A stretch of DNA of 61,722 nucleotides from Paulinella micropora (Eukaryota; Cercozoa; Imbricatea; Euglyphida), in assembly GCA_009731375.1 (NCBI GenBank), contig BJOX01000278.1, forward strand, positions 422,497 to 484,218. The letters run 5' to 3'. The notes below the pieces were generated by a model that saw nothing but the letters and a program-made list of their open reading frames with translations, was not told where the DNA came from and searched no databases. The stretch's first letter is position 1. The number at the start of each line of letters is the position of its first letter. Positions 32,513 through 44,524 of the stretch are shown piece after piece. A program made the translations under genes and the position numbers.

Positions 32513-34408
32513 CTGGAGGGGGAAGAAGAGAGGAAGGAGAAGACTGTGAAGTTTAACCCTAAAGTCACAGTGCTTTCTAATGCTGTTGTGCAGACTGGGC
32601 CAACGCTTCCTCTATGTGAAAACAAAGATGTGGGTACACAGAGACTGCAGCCCCAAGGTAGTCTCATACCCGTTCATACAGCACGGTTACCAATGATAAC
32701 TGATGCAAATAGGAAGGCGAGACTTGCGATGGAGGCGAGGAGGCCAATGGCAGACGTATCGCCTCGGCCAAGCAAACAACCACGAACAGACTCAATGTCT
32801 ACGGTCGCGGCGGGTGGCGAGCAAAAAGACAATGTGTGTACTCAAGTACCACAAGACAATGTCGCTCAAATAGTAAACGCACCAGTACCGCAGAATAATA
32901 AAAATGTTAATGAGGTGAAGCAGGAGGAGAAGAAGGAGGAGTTGAAAAACTTAGAGACAAGACTCCAAAATTTGGAACGTAAAGTTCTTGTTCTCGCAGC
33001 CAATATACACAGGCCCGATGCTCTGTGTTATACGGAACTTTATTGTGAAACATTGAAGACAATATTAAAAGTTGGTAATGATACGATGGCGAATATTAAT
33101 ATTGTCGGCAGGAAGTTTTTTAATCGATACCGGGACTGGGTGGACGGAAATATGAAAAAGTCAACGGGCACTCTCAAAGGAGTGAGCAGCCGGACGGATA
33201 TCACGGGAATCATCACACTGACCTTTAAATTGAAATCCGCACGAGTATACCGTATGGACCTCTATGTCGTCCCCGGTTACCACGGGTCAATATTACTATC
33301 GTATGACCAATTGGCTACGATGGGGGCTGTGATTGATTGCGCCGCACGGCGAGTGATATATGGAGTAAAAAGAGGAGAAGAGAACGATATTGATCCCTTC
33401 AACGCTACTGACTCTTATGAGGCTTATGAGCTGAGTCTAGCGACGGATCACAAAAAGATGGCCATCGCACATGAGGCACTTGAGGTGTACGTTCACCCCC
33501 ATGTCGTAAGACCGGATGAACTGTCCTGGACCGACAATTGGGAATCCCAAGTGTGCACTGTCACAGTTCCGACATGCCATTGGGACAAAAAGTCTATTGA
33601 TGACTTAATCGAGAAGCGAAAGGAGGAGATTATATGTGTCGCACAAAGAAGCCCGTCGTTGGCGAGATTCGCGGAAGGAGTAGGAACAGATGTCCATATT
33701 ACTAACGGATACTGTTTCCATGCGAAAGTAGGAGAAGAAAAAAGGGAGGCGTTTGTACCAAGGAGAACGGGGCGAATCCCGGATACTCCACCAGAAACTA
33801 TTAAAAGTTTTATTACTGATTTCTGGGGTGACGAGCCCACGTGGCCGCGTTCACTGTCTGAAGTGAAGAAATGCTTACGGACTTTATTCGAAAATAATAA
33901 GCCGTATACTATTATCCTGCCATATAATGAGAAGGCGATATGGGCGCAGGAAATAAGGGACCGGCTTATTGATCATCCTATACCGGTACCCTCTCGCAAG
34001 CAACAGCTAGTGGTGGCTTGTCGTATGGGAACTCGTGAGCAGAGCAGTGCATACAAGCGGAAGCTCAGAGACCTCGACAAGTTGAAATTGATACCGCAAG
34101 CATTCACATGCTTTGATGGTTTTTACACCCGTAAAGCTCCTTTGCAATACGCGAGACTCATTGACATGCTGGTGGAGCTCGGTAAAGATGATGAGCCGGA
34201 CACGGTCACGTATGAAAAGACGGGCCTAGATGATGTCTCGGAAGAGGACTTAGGCTTGGAGGAGGACAGAGAACCCCTCAAGCAGACTAAAAAGATGTCT
34301 GATGAAGATTTCCAAGAGGCGGCGCGGAAAATATTGGAAGAAGGAGTACGCACGGAGAGAGAAGGAGCTTTTGAAAGCCAAATTGGAGGCGAACAAGGAA
34401 ATTTTTGA
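32513..34408 (+). CDS. Aspartic-protease ORF of the Ty3-like element
   Basis: Open from 32513, directly after an in-frame TGA (32510-32512); the first ATG is 32693, which I prefer as start. Counting codons from a GTG at 32546, a retropepsin-like fold is seen: NDTMANINIV at 178-187 stands where the catalytic D(T/S)G-A motif belongs, and YHGSILLSYDQLA..GAVIDCAARRVIYG matches the closing ILG.D.L....A.ID segment. The usual Gly of the triad is Met here. Before it is a charged Lys/Glu coiled-coil-like stretch (EVKQEEKKEELKNLETRLQN). After it come about 330 residues of linker with little similarity that I recognise. It overlaps the pol ORF by 107 nt, pol being in the +1 frame. Confidence 0.8.
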   Translation: MEGEEERKEKTVKFNPKVTVLSNAVVQTGPTLPLCENKDVGTQRLQPQGSLIPVHTARLPMITDANRKARLAMEARRPMADVSPRPSKQPRTDSMSTVAAGGEQKDNVCTQVPQDNVAQIVNAPVPQNNKNVNEVKQEEKKEELKNLETRLQNLERKVLVLAANIHRPDALCYTELYCETLKTILKVGNDTMANINIVGRKFFNRYRDWVDGNMKKSTGTLKGVSSRTDITGIITLTFKLKSARVYRMDLYVVPGYHGSILLSYDQLATMGAVIDCAARRVIYGVKRGEENDIDPFNATDSYEAYELSLATDHKKMAIAHEALEVYVHPHVVRPDELSWTDNWESQVCTVTVPTCHWDKKSIDDLIEKRKEEIICVAQRSPSLARFAEGVGTDVHITNGYCFHAKVGEEKREAFVPRRTGRIPDTPPETIKSFITDFWGDEPTWPRSLSEVKKCLRTLFENNKPYTIILPYNEKAIWAQEIRDRLIDHPIPVPSRKQQLVVACRMGTREQSSAYKRKLRDLDKLKLIPQAFTCFDGFYTRKAPLQYARLIDMLVELGKDDEPDTVTYEKTGLDDVSEEDLGLEEDREPLKQTKKMSDEDFQEAARKILEEGVRTEREGAFESQIGGEQGNF

Positions 34409-37400
34409 CCCACCACATGCAGGTGGTGTCAAGCCTGAAGATTTCACTGCGGTTATTTACAAAATACCGGGTGCGGAGCCGTCACCGGCACCACGAAGGG
34501 CGAATTTGAGTATACATGAGGCGAAGATAGCGGAGGAGCTAGCAAGACAGCTGCTCAATGAGGACTTTATTGAGAGATCAACATCCTCAATAGTCTCACA
34601 ACCGAGAATAGTGCCGAAGCCAGGAGGAGAATGGCGCCTGACAGTTAACTATGCTCGTGTTAACAAGGTGCTGGAGGAAGAGAGAAATCCTCTCCCGACA
34701 TTAGAAGAAGGAAGGAGAGTACTGCGGAATGCAAAATTCTATTCGGTCATTGACCTTAAGAATGGCTTCTGGCAGATACCACTGGAGGAAAAGTCCAGAT
34801 GGCTGACGGCGTTTGTGGTGGGTATGGAAATATACCAATGGAAAGTGCTTCCGATGGGCCTCAAGCAAGCCCCAGGACTTTTCCAGAAGGCGATGCAGAA
34901 GATGTTGAGCAGTCAGTACGATGATTTGTCTGACGGTGGCTTTATGAGAAGGCGGGGACAGAAGGCGGGAGAATATGCATTTTGCTATATCGATGACATT
35001 ATCGTATACTCTAACACAATGGAGGAGCATATCGATCATTTGTCCGATATATTCAGGCGCATCGGAGCTTTTGGCCTGAAGTGCAATCTAAAGAAGTGTC
35101 AACTTGCCAAGACGAGTGTGACATACTTAGGGTACGAGATCTCCCATAATCGAGTCTCGATATCCAAAGAGAAGAGGGAGGAGATTATGAATCGACCGAT
35201 ACCGAAGAACCGCACTGAATTGCACTCATTCCTTGCGATGGCGCAATACTATAGCCAGTTTATACCCGATTGGGGTGCAACACGGGCTAAAGTGGAGAAA
35301 ATGATAGATTTTGGAGACTTTGAGAAGTGGGACGAAGAGGCTTTGCAAGCGTTTCATGCGCTCAAAGATCTCATTTACAAAGACCCGAAAGACGGAGGAC
35401 TGGTGTTAACGATGCCCGACTTTACGAAACAATTCGTAGTCGATACAGACGCATCTAAGTTTGCGATTGGGGCTGTATTACAACAAGAGGATGAGGAGAA
35501 GAAATTACGCCCAATCATGTTTATTAGTAGGAAGTTGTGTGCGGCGGAGAGAAACTATTGCACAAGGCAAAGAGAGGCGTTGGCGGTAGTATGGGCCCTC
35601 AAGAGGCTCAGAGAGTATTTGTGGGGAGGACCTCAATTTACTGTCAGAACTGATCATCATAACCTGTTATGGTTGATGAATCATGAACAGACGGGACGGC
35701 TGGCGCGGTGGCAAGCGTTCTTGTCTTGTTTCGATTTTACAATGGTCCATCTACCGGGAAAGCGAAATGTGGTCGCTGATAGCCTCTCTAGGCTAGAGTT
35801 TAACTCAGAAGTATCGGCGTTGGTGTCCACGGTGGAGATGGAAGACTTGTCCACTGACAAGGTGTATGAGGTCAGCCACATTGAGGCGATGGAGATGGCG
35901 AGTGGAGTCCGATATGACCGCACAGGTCTACGGTACAGTCCACAAGGCCCGGATCACGGGATATGTTGTGAGCTACATACCCAGGAGGACGCTGAGTGGT
36001 CCTATGAGGTATATGAGAATGCGAAGGCGAACATAAGAGAGGAAGAGGAGACGCAGGAAGTTTATGCGGAGCCTCCTCAAGAGCGGAGAAGTGACCTAGA
36101 CGATGACCCGGAAAGAATCGGGGTACGGCTAGAAGATGGTACTATCCATATAGCCTCGCCTACCGCATGGAGGCAACAACAGGCTCAAGATCCGGAGTTT
36201 AAAGAACTGATACAGTTATATCAGAACCCGGATGAGCTACGGATGACGAAAGCGATCAAAGATCAGATGAAGGAGATGGGATGGAGAGATGGTCTACTGT
36301 GGTACAAGGGCCTTCACGGTCGCTATGCGTCACAGCCGGACAAATGGACCCTTTGGGTACCGGAGAGTCTGAGACGATTTATATTTGTCGCAGCCCACAA
36401 TTGCCCACTTTTGGCGCATCCGGGTCGACAACGAACTCATATGTTCGTAGCGAGGCGATTCTGGTGGAAGAAGATGAAGGAGGAGATAGATCAGGCGGTG
36501 GATGCATGCATCCCGTGCAAGATAAACAAAACACCACTGAAGGCAAATTTCGGCCTGATTGGCGAATTTCCTCTTCATGCGGGGATGTTTGAGTTTATAC
36601 ACATTGATCATGTGGGACCTTTCCCAGAATCGAAGGATGGTTACAAATACCTCCTTACGGCTATTGACAGAGCCACCAACTATGTGTGGATCATCCCTGT
36701 CAAAGACGTTACCGGCAAGACGACGGCCGAGGCGCTGATCGATAGGATCATCTCACAGATCGGAGTACCAAGAAAGATATGTTCTGATCGAGGCTCGGAC
36801 TTTAATAACGAGGTCATCGACAAACTATCTAAGTATTACGGGATGAAATGGCAATATGTTACTGCCTATAACCCGCGAGCAAATGGGAAAATCGAGCGGG
36901 TACACAGACCCCTCAAAGCCTCGCTAAAGATGTATTGCACGAAGAAGGAGAATCAAAGAGCATGGGTCGAGGCAGCACCATCATTTGCGTTTGCAATGAA
37001 CTGTCTACCCTCTACGGCGTTAGGAGGCTCGAAGAGCTCAATCTCGCCATATCAGTTAGTATATGGGCGTGAGCCTGATATCCCGACTTCGCTCCTTCAC
37101 CCAAAAGACACTTGGGCGGATGCGGATGAGTTGTTTGGGATGAGACTTAGAGTGAAGATGGAGGCGGAACAAATAGTCAGGGCGCATAGAGAGGCGGAGC
37201 GCCGAAAGACTGATGCTGAAGGGGTGCGACAAGCGCACTTGGATCAGATCAAGTTCCAGGTCGGGGATATTGTACTATTGTACCATCCTCAAGTCCCGAA
37301 GGGAGTCAGCTCTAAGCTGTTCACTCACTGGAAAGGACCTTATCAGATTATGGAACAGACGGGACCTCTGAATTACAAGATCAGGGGTAGAGGGAAGGTG

Positions 37401-38324
37401 CAAATTGTGAATGTAAGAAGGCTGATTAAGTATGATCCCTTCTTACTGGAAGATGAATCCGTTGAGGAGGCGTTAAAACGGATGAAGGATGATTTCAAAG
37501 AGGTGCCGCCCATCCACAAGGAGGCTGGCATAGACCAAGACGATGCTTATCGGGCACCGATAGCTGAGAAGGAGGAGAGTGAGGTGGACAGCAAGGAGAA
37601 GACTGACCGCATAAGCGCGGTGGGGACTCAGTCCAAGTCTCCGCGAGAGCATAGCGGAAAGAAGGAGAAGATCACAGAGGCGCAGCTAAGGAGAGCGCGG
37701 AATGATCTTATCAACGACCAACCGAGGAAGGCGATGAGGTCGATGAGATCAAAGGACGTCCACCAGGAGGAGGAGGGGACGGACACTGACCCAAACGCGG
37801 GCAACGTTGAGATTGTCCATGAGCGATGGAAGGAAGGCGATGCGATAGCAACCATCGCATGGGTGAAAAATGTTTTCTATCTGATGAGACCAGCGGAACA
37901 ACATGTCGCTGATGACACTCTCTCAGACTTATACTTGATGCGGGTCGTGGCGGTCCCACGACAGATGCGTGTCACACGGACACTCAAAATATCATCAGCC
38001 GCAAAGATAGTACAACCGATACTCCAGTTCTGGAGAAGTATGGACCCGGTTGAGGATCCAAAGGCAAGACATTATCTGCCAGTATATAAAGACGCAAAAA
38101 GTCTCGAGACATGGGATGATACAATTACTCCCAGAGACAAGGATTACACTGCGTGGACCATTCAGACACTGCCAAGAGGAGTGCTTGATGTCCCTTTTGA
38201 ATTATCGTTGGGCGGAATCCCTAATAAGATCTGGGACATTCTCGAACAGTCAAAGTTCGATCTGACTTTTGTTGGTGGTCCTCCACCAGGCAAAGAAATC
38301 CGCGCCAGACGACGAAGGCAGTGA
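34302..38324 (+). CDS. pol: Pol of the Ty3-like element: RT, RNase H, integrase and C-terminal extension
   Basis: 1340 residues from ATG 34302; probably made by +1 frameshift from the preceding ORF, which overlaps 34302-34408. RT: SRWLTAF..PMGLKQAPGLFQKAM and catalytic YIDD at about 229-232. RNase H: VDTDASKFAIGAVL (~380), REALAVVWAL (~424), RTDHH (~450), ending HLPGKRNVVADSLSR. Integrase: zinc-binding H-H-C-C (about 698-740), then D in HIDHVGPF (~769), D in CSDRGSDF (~829) and E in NGKIERV (~865), a D-D-35-E core. A GPY/F-type module, FTHWKGPYQI (~1010), follows. After it lie about 300 residues of unknown type. RNA is copied to DNA and integrated in the nucleus. Confidence 0.95.
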   Translation: MKISKRRRGKYWKKEYARREKELLKAKLEANKEIFDPPHAGGVKPEDFTAVIYKIPGAEPSPAPRRANLSIHEAKIAEELARQLLNEDFIERSTSSIVSQPRIVPKPGGEWRLTVNYARVNKVLEEERNPLPTLEEGRRVLRNAKFYSVIDLKNGFWQIPLEEKSRWLTAFVVGMEIYQWKVLPMGLKQAPGLFQKAMQKMLSSQYDDLSDGGFMRRRGQKAGEYAFCYIDDIIVYSNTMEEHIDHLSDIFRRIGAFGLKCNLKKCQLAKTSVTYLGYEISHNRVSISKEKREEIMNRPIPKNRTELHSFLAMAQYYSQFIPDWGATRAKVEKMIDFGDFEKWDEEALQAFHALKDLIYKDPKDGGLVLTMPDFTKQFVVDTDASKFAIGAVLQQEDEEKKLRPIMFISRKLCAAERNYCTRQREALAVVWALKRLREYLWGGPQFTVRTDHHNLLWLMNHEQTGRLARWQAFLSCFDFTMVHLPGKRNVVADSLSRLEFNSEVSALVSTVEMEDLSTDKVYEVSHIEAMEMASGVRYDRTGLRYSPQGPDHGICCELHTQEDAEWSYEVYENAKANIREEEETQEVYAEPPQERRSDLDDDPERIGVRLEDGTIHIASPTAWRQQQAQDPEFKELIQLYQNPDELRMTKAIKDQMKEMGWRDGLLWYKGLHGRYASQPDKWTLWVPESLRRFIFVAAHNCPLLAHPGRQRTHMFVARRFWWKKMKEEIDQAVDACIPCKINKTPLKANFGLIGEFPLHAGMFEFIHIDHVGPFPESKDGYKYLLTAIDRATNYVWIIPVKDVTGKTTAEALIDRIISQIGVPRKICSDRGSDFNNEVIDKLSKYYGMKWQYVTAYNPRANGKIERVHRPLKASLKMYCTKKENQRAWVEAAPSFAFAMNCLPSTALGGSKSSISPYQLVYGREPDIPTSLLHPKDTWADADELFGMRLRVKMEAEQIVRAHREAERRKTDAEGVRQAHLDQIKFQVGDIVLLYHPQVPKGVSSKLFTHWKGPYQIMEQTGPLNYKIRGRGKVQIVNVRRLIKYDPFLLEDESVEEALKRMKDDFKEVPPIHKEAGIDQDDAYRAPIAEKEESEVDSKEKTDRISAVGTQSKSPREHSGKKEKITEAQLRRARNDLINDQPRKAMRSMRSKDVHQEEEGTDTDPNAGNVEIVHERWKEGDAIATIAWVKNVFYLMRPAEQHVADDTLSDLYLMRVVAVPRQMRVTRTLKISSAAKIVQPILQFWRSMDPVEDPKARHYLPVYKDAKSLETWDDTITPRDKDYTAWTIQTLPRGVLDVPFELSLGGIPNKIWDILEQSKFDLTFVGGPPPGKEIRARRRRQ

Positions 38325-39271
<947 letters not shown>

Positions 39272-39509
39272 TGTAGGCATCACCCCCCGGATAGCCGGTA
39301 AAAAGTACCTTTTCCTGGTGACAGGTGCACCAGCTTGTTTTTCAGTATTATTTGTCCGGATTGGACCTGATGCCATTTTATTCCTGGTCTGTTGCCGTTT
39401 TCCTTTTTGGCTTCACTGAGCTAATATAACGAGACATCATTCTCATCTTTTGAGGACTGTGTTTGGTTGTATTACCGACTTTTTACGAGCTATCGTTGGG
39501 GGCATTACA
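39272..39509 (+). repeat. 3' LTR, 238 bp
   Basis: Same length as the 5' LTR, three substitutions apart. It is followed by the target duplication TTAC (39510-39513). Confidence 0.95.
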
Positions 39510-39513
39510 TTAC

Positions 39514-39654
39514 GAGTCTCAGTGACGCAAAGACAAAAAGCCGCCAAAAGACCAGGATCACATTGGCATTTCAGACGTGTCACGAGTCCGGCCAAACAAA
39601 TTCTATAAATAAGTTTTTCAAATAGTACCTGATAATTCGGGGGTGATGTCCACA
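39514..39654 (-). mobile_element. LTR of the old element, part 2 (outer part)
   Basis: CTCAGTGACGC..AAGACCAGGA..TTGGCAT..CCGG..GGGGGTGATGTCCACA matches the reverse complement of the first two thirds of the young LTR in the correct order and ends with TGTGG..-type LTR start at 39654. It continues 28736-28837 once the young element and one TTAC are removed. A short deletion relative to the young LTR lies around the GGTGCACC segment. Confidence 0.8.
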
Positions 39655-39937
39655 GTTCATATATTACCAATTAGGTGCGGTTGCCACGGTTTCCTTTTTG
39701 ATTCTTTTAAAGTCATCTCACTGAGTAAACTGCCACCAATGGTGGTGGACTACTTGCCGGGGATCCCGGAGCGTCAGAGTCTAGTTAACAGGCTAGTCAG
39801 TTTCCCTACCCGGACTTTCAAATTGTCCATCGAAAGATAGTTTTTTGAGGTTTATTTTCAAATTTTAAAAAGGGTTGATAAGTATATTTGAAAGTTCAAG
39901 TCGTCAACACCTATATTACCGTCACAGCCGAGGGTTG

Positions 39938-39983
<46 letters not shown>

Positions 39984-40385
39984 AAAACACTTATGTTTTT
40001 TTTTTTTACCTGGTAAATTTTCATTTCCGGACTATTTTACCGTTAACACTTGAATTCAAATTCAAATTTTATTGTTCCTAACGGAAATTCAACATTCCGG
40101 GCCAGCTTTCTAATAAAAAACGGAACTTGTGACAAATTTTTTTTGAAAACTCATTACGTAAAAAGTGCCACCGTTTTATTAACGCTTCAAGTAAAATGCC
40201 CTAAAAAACATATGATAATAATACTGACTTGAATTGGAAAAAAAGTTACATTTCAATAATGTACATACGACTTGAAGATGATAAGTTCGTGACTGTTGGA
40301 TTGAAACTGACGAAACGGTAAATTATTAATATTAGCTATCTGCGAGAGTGAATCTTGTGTCTACAACTGCAAGAAATGTATATTC
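39655..40385. other. Single-copy flank with (CAA)n
   Basis: Outer flank of the old LTR. (CAA)n at 39938-39982 and a T run near 40000. AT-rich, no gene seen. Confidence 0.5.
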
Positions 40386-40506
40386 CCACAGTAGTAGTAC
40401 TGCTGAGTAGTGGTAGTAGTAGTAGTAGTAGTAGTGGGAGTCACAGTAGTAGTAGTAGTAGCAGTAGTAGTAGTAGTAGTAGTGTAGTAGTAGTAGTAGT
40501 AGTAGT

Positions 40507-40549
<43 letters not shown>

Positions 40550-40576
40550 TGGTAGTGGCATTAAGCAGTGGTAGTA

Positions 40577-40619
<43 letters not shown>

Positions 40620-40632
40620 CAGTAGCAGTAGC

Positions 40633-40669
<37 letters not shown>

Positions 40670-40692
40670 TAGTAGACTAGTGGTAGAAGTAC

Positions 40693-40734
<42 letters not shown>

Positions 40735-40829
40735 TAGTAGTAGTAGTAAGCTTTAGTAGTAGTAGTAGTAGTAGTAGTAGCAGTAGCAATACATTGATGC
40801 CGTTGTAGTTGTTGTTGTTGTTGCTGACA

Positions 40830-40864
<35 letters not shown>

Positions 40865-41103
40865 ATTGTTGTTGTTGTTGTTACAAGCTGATGTGTTAAT
40901 ACTGATTTTAAGAATGACAACCTTTTGATTTTCCACATATTGAGAAAGCAAATGACTCGTGACAGCACTGTGTAGTAAATTGTTCTTTTCGTGAATGTTG
41001 TTACATGCGTGCTTTTCTATCTCTTAAAAGCACGTGACAACAATGAGTAGTAGACATTTGTTGTTGTTGTTGGTGTTGTTGCTGCTGCTGCTGCTGTAGT
41101 AGC

Positions 41104-41190
<87 letters not shown>

Positions 41191-41210
41191 TGTTGTTGTT
41201 GTTTGTTTGT
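40386..41210. repeat. (AGT)n, (GTT)n and duplicated edge
   Basis: (AGT)n from about 40390 to 40790 with GGT variants, then (GTT)n to 40880. A second (GTT)n/(GCT)n/(AGT)n block runs 41055-41210. The sequence after each is related (ACAAGCTGATGTGTTAATACT.. at 40884 and ACATGCTGATATGTCTGTACT.. at 41211), so the whole unit is an old direct duplication of about 330 bp. Confidence 0.85.
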
Positions 41211-41930
41211 TACATGCTGATATGTCTGTACTCACTTCAAGGCTGACTATCATTTAATTTGCTATATCCTGAGAAGCAAATGACAGCACAGATCGAGTCG
41301 AATAGTAATAGTAATATCATGGCAACAATAATAAAAATCACAATAACACTACTACGATGATGAACAGATTGGCCACAAAGTCACATAGAAGTTGCAATTT
41401 CATGCACAAAAAATCCGTGGATTGCATTCACGTATATTAAGGTATATTCTCTTGCGTAAAAATAAAATGCATATTAGTATATCCATGCGTGGGCGAGAAT
41501 ACATGTGTGTAAGTATGATTCGTGTTCGTTGTTCATACTAAGAATCATCCCCCGAGGTTTGTGGGAGAGAGCAAGTCTGAAGTAATGTCCGCGGGGCCGG
41601 CTGTGGACAGATTAATTTTTTTTGTTGTTGTTGGAAGGTCTGATGCAGAAGACAGCTATAATGTGGTAGAAATGCTCGTCCTCTAGTTCTCAAAATTACA
41701 ACACATCGGTCCTTCAGGCAACGGTCTTGCATTGAGAACTGGCCGTTCCCGTGTGAATTCCTGCGTTTTCCGTCCCAGATCGGCCACGGCTACTGACTGC
41801 ATTTCCCTTGACATGCTGAACGACTAGGAATCATCCCTGCATTTTCCTTGACATACTCTAGGAATCATCCCCGAGGTTTGTGGGAGAGAGCAAATCTGAA
41901 GTGATGTCTGCGGAGCCGGCTGTACATACA
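41211..41930. repeat. Single-copy region with a directly duplicated 60-bp segment
   Basis: GAATCATCCCCCGAGGTTTGTGGGAGAGAG.. at about 41546-41605 recurs at about 41860-41926 with few changes, ending in the same GCCGGCTGT. No gene is seen. Confidence 0.75.
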
Positions 41931-43026
41931 CATACGTACACATACATACATACATACATACATACATACATACTTACATACATACATACTTACATACATG
42001 CGTACATATACATACATACATACATACATATATAGATACATAGATACATAGATACATACATACATACATACATACATACATACATACACACATACATACA
42101 TACATACATACATTCATACAGGCATACATACATACATACATACATGCATACATACACAGTACATACATACATACAGACCTGTATGCAGGTTGCTGGTTTG
42201 GTCTGGGGCAGCAGACTTGAACATGGTATGTGTACTGTAAGTAGTTGGCGTAGCGTTTGTAACACTGTCCTGAACCGCCTAGATAGATAGGATAGGTAGA
42301 TAGGATAGATAGATAGGATAGATAGATAGAATAGATAAGGGCAGCTGACGTGAAGATGGTATGGTTGTTGTCATTGCGACTGTCCTGAATCGCCTAGATA
42401 GGTAGGATAGGTAGATAGGATAGATAGGGCAGCTGACATGAACATGGTATGTGCACTGGAAGTAGTTGTCGTAGCGGCAGTTGACGTGAACATGGTATGG
42501 TAGTTGTCGTCGCGTTTGTGAACACTGTCCTGAATCGCCTAGATAGGATGGATAGATAGGATAGATGGATAGGGTAGATAGGGCAGCTGATGAACATGGT
42601 ATGTGTACTGGAAGTAGTTGTCGTAGCGTTTGCAACACTGTCCTGAACCGCCTAGATAGATAGGATAGGTAGATAGGATAGATAGATAGGATGGATAGGA
42701 TAGATAGATAGGATAGATAGGGCAGCTGACGTGAAGATGGTATGGTAGTTGTCGTAGCGTTTGTGAACACTGTCCTGAACCGCCTAGATAGATAGGATAG
42801 GTAGATAGGGTAGCTGACGTGAACATGGTATGGTAGTTGTCGTAGCGTTTGTGATCACTGTCCTGACTCGCCTAGATAGGTAGGATAGGTAGATAGGGTA
42901 GATAGGGTAGCTGACGTGAACATGGTATGGTAGTTGTCGTAGCGTTTGTGAACACTGTCCTGACTCGCCTAGATAGGTAGGATAGATAGATAGGATAGAT
43001 GAATAGATAGATAGATAGATAGATAG

Positions 43027-43059
<33 letters not shown>

Positions 43060-43270
43060 GATAGAGTAGATAGAATAGATAGAATTGGATAGATGGATAA
43101 GTAGTTGTATTAGCGTTTATAGCACCGTCGTGCAACGCCTAGATAGATAGGATAGATAGATAGGATAGATAGACAGGATAGATAGATAGGATAGATAGAT
43201 AATATGTAGTAGCGTTTGTAGCACTGTCGTACAACGCCTAGAGAGATAGGATAGATAGATAGGATAGATA
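41926..43270. repeat. (CATA)n then a GATAG-linked minisatellite
   Basis: (CATA)n at 41926-42170. From 42178 to 43240 a segment GCTGACRTGAACATGGTATG..TAGTTGTCGTAGCGTTTGTRAACACTGTCCTGAAYCGCCTAGATAG recurs about nine times, separated by ATAGG/GATAG pentamer and tetramer tracts of varying length. Later copies are shorter and more diverged. Non-coding. Confidence 0.9.
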
Positions 43271-43616
43271 GATGAGATGTCGCAAAGGAATGTAGTCCTT
43301 GCAAAGGAACGCAGTTTCACATCAAACAATAATTTGTGTACTGTGCATGTGTCCGGGATGGGAATCACGGGTAGACTGTGTTCTGGAAAAAGAAGAGGAG
43401 GAAGGACGTTGAAGAAAAAGGCAATCTAGGNNNNNNNNNNGGATAGATAGATAGGATAGATAGGATACATAGATAGATAGATGGATAGATAGATAGATAG
43501 ATATATAGATAGATTAATAGATAGATAGACAGATAAATAGATAGATAGTGAGGATATTTCTTGGAAGGTCTGAGGCAGAGGACGGGAACAGTGCTTAGAT
43601 ACTGTCCTGCGTTGCC

Positions 43617-43670
<54 letters not shown>

Positions 43671-43945
43671 GATAGATAGATGGATAGATGGATAGATAGA
43701 TAGATAGATAGATAGATATGGATAGACAGCTAGTTAGCTAGTTAGCTAGTTAGATAGATAGATGGATAGATATATAGATAGCTAGATAGCTAGCTAGCTA
43801 GCTAGCTAGCTAGCTAGATAGATAGATCGGTAGCTACCGTGCTATTGGCCTGCGTTGTGTCTGTGAAGTTCGCTCAGAGTGTAGCTGAGGTGGTGAGAGC
43901 GCTTGAAAGAGTCGATAAGTTGGTAGATAAGATAGATAGATAGAC

Positions 43946-43983
<38 letters not shown>

Positions 43984-44010
43984 GTAAATAGATAGATAGA
44001 TAGGTAAATG
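43270..44010. repeat. 165-bp dispersed repeat copy and long (GATA)n
   Basis: 43270-43430 (GTCGCAAAGGAATGTAGTCCTTGCAAAGG..GGCAATCTAGG) recurs at about 44527-44690. The gap 43431-43440 follows exactly where the unit's known part stops. (GATA)n with GCTA variants fills 43441-43836 and 43925-44010. Confidence 0.85.
43837..43915 (-). pseudogene. Decayed copy of the 3' part of the exon at 45001-45141
   Basis: GGTAGCTACCGTGCTATTGGCCTG..GTTGTGTCTGTGAAG.TTCGCTCAGAGTGT..GCTGAGGTGGTGAGAGCGCTTGAAA matches 44995-45072 almost base for base, with a 1-nt deletion. It is embedded in (GATA)n. Confidence 0.75.
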
Positions 44011-44488
44011 AGATATCGACTAATGTAAGAAAAAGGAGCTTCTGATTTCGTCAACCAAGGAAGTCTGTGGGTAAAGTATTAACCCGATGCCCAGCTAAGC
44101 CGTGATGTTTGCACGGAAGGGACTGATACAGGCGATACCAAATCTCCCTAGTACCAGGCGGGGCCAGGGCTCGTTCCATAAGCGCCCCTTGCAGAACGAG
44201 CTCCCACCTCCATTACAGAGGGCCCAGTAAGCAGATGGAGTTTCGAGACTGTTCGACAGTCTAGTATAAACCGACAGAGCACTGTGGGTTTTATTCCGGG
44301 CTCAACAAGCGAGAAAGGGCACCCTGAGGGAACAGGATTGTGCTTCCCGTCGCACGTTCGGCATGTGACTTATAGGCGTATGGCTAGGCACACATAAGGC
44401 ACCCCACCACGGGCCCAGCACACCCACACCATCCCCTAATTCTCTGTCTGTCGACAGATGGCACCCATTTCAAAAAACCAAGCCCAAG

Positions 44489-44490
<2 letters not shown>
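44009..44490 (-). repeat. Dispersed repeat (about 490-bp family), full minus-strand copy
   Basis: Starts GAGATATCGACTAATGTAAG after (GATA)n and ends ..CCAAGCCCAAGAGATAGATAG. Nearly full identity with the plus copy at 10573-11061. Both edges again are GATA tracts. Confidence 0.9.
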
Positions 44491-44524
<34 letters not shown>

